DNA of 64,000 nucleotides from Phaeobacter piscinae (GTDB taxonomy: Bacteria; Pseudomonadota; Alphaproteobacteria; Rhodobacterales; Rhodobacteraceae). Below, piece by piece: positions 63,738-64,000 of this stretch. The position numbers were made by a program, and so were the translations under genes. The notes under the pieces are model-generated. The model did not search any database. It was not told where the DNA came from and saw only the letters and a program-made list of their open reading frames with translations. Location: NCBI RefSeq assembly GCF_002407245.1, contig NZ_CP010681.1:248001-312000 (forward strand), read 5' to 3'. Position 1 is the stretch's first letter, and every line of letters begins with the position of its first letter.

Positions 63738-64000
63738 TTAACCCTTAACCGCTTTCACGATTTTCTCGGCGCCGTCAGACAGGTTGTCGGCTGCGATGAC
63801 ATCAAGACCGGAGGTGTTGATGATGTCTTTGCCAGCTTCCACATTGGTGCCTTCGAGACGGACAACCAGCGGTACCTTCAGGCCGACCTCTTTCACCGCG
63901 GCGACCACACCCTCGGCGATGACGTCGCAGCGCATGATGCCGCCGAAGATGTTGACCAAGATGCCTTTGACGTTGGGGTCAGAGGTGATGATTTTGAACG
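63738..64000 (-). CDS. sucC: Succinyl-CoA ligase beta subunit, C-terminal part
   Basis: The frame stays open to the window edge, giving the last 87 residues. [22 protein letters not shown] and [11 protein letters not shown] are the conserved C-terminal CoA-ligase blocks of SucC. The protein lacks its ATP-grasp half only because the window ends. It is the first of the genes seen in the sucCD-sucAB cluster. Confidence 0.95.
   Translation of the reverse strand, partial: FKIITSDPNVKGILVNIFGGIMRCDVIAEGVVAAVKEVGLKVPLVVRLEGTNVEAGKDIINTSGLDVIAADNLSDGAEKIVKAVKG

Overview
The window looks like a chromosomal segment of a marine alphaproteobacterium of the Rhodobacteraceae (Roseobacter group, Phaeobacter/Ruegeria-like). 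The evidence is high GC, a 44-aa aa3-type cytochrome oxidase subunit IV, the sucCD-sucAB-lpd operon with a two-lipoyl E2, a phaA/phaB pair, a DmdC-like acyl-CoA dehydrogenase, and the G/C-rich intergenic hairpin ending in CCCCCGGAGTATTT. This assignment is an inference from gene content. Coding density is high, and almost all genes have an identifiable family. I saw no tRNA, rRNA, insertion sequence, prophage or CRISPR array.

Layout. 0-3.2 kb: end of a GNAT gene, a membrane protein, gshA, a small membrane protein and a periplasmic YHS protein. 3.4-7.3 kb (minus strand): pyrB, two membrane proteins, a dihydroorotase homologue without catalytic residues, and plsY, with starts and stops overlapping or touching. 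7.4-13.8 kb: a family-4-like uracil-DNA glycosylase without Fe-S cysteines, moaB and an RND pump with its adaptor. 13.8-22.9 kb: Nudix, a DsbD-alpha-like protein, YqgE, Sua5, an acyl-CoA dehydrogenase followed by an MBL hydrolase, a PLA2-like secreted protein, a COX IV peptide, a lipoprotein and AzlCD. 23-27.1 kb: molybdenum cofactor operon fdhD-mobA-mobB-unknown-moeA. 27.2-32.1 kb: a membrane protein, greA, a VOC protein divergent from soxR, and ETF-QO. 32.2-37.3 kb: TPR protein, ispE, polyprenyl diphosphate synthase, DUF2007, a TrmN6-like methyltransferase and a YdcH-like peptide. 37.4-42.8 kb: DMT exporter with LysR regulator, phaB, phaA and an EAL protein. 42.9-50.8 kb: fatty acid hydroxylase, TlpA, argH, an LptM-like lipoprotein, lysA and a DUF4175 protein. 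50.9-54.9 kb: zinc-ribbon protein, ftsE, ftsX, plsC and a PPOX-like protein. 54.9-64 kb (minus strand): the succinyl-CoA ligase and 2-oxoglutarate dehydrogenase cluster, lpdA, MAPEG and EthD.

How they work together. The 2-oxoglutarate dehydrogenase parts (E1, E2, E3) and succinyl-CoA ligase make two consecutive TCA steps from one strand. phaA/phaB divert acetyl-CoA to 3-hydroxybutyryl-CoA for polyhydroxybutyrate. fdhD, mobAB and moeA mature molybdoenzymes. ETF-QO passes electrons from acyl-CoA dehydrogenases, such as the one at 17 kb, to ubiquinone, whose side chain would come from ispE and the polyprenyl synthase.

I found no clear new multi-gene system. The best leads are the pseudo-dihydroorotase linked to pyrB through two membrane proteins, a SoxR-type promoter facing a VOC gene, a plus-strand terminator without a gene upstream of greA, the PLA2-like secreted protein, the low-GC lipoprotein between sucC and sucD, and dyad operators at the pha genes.
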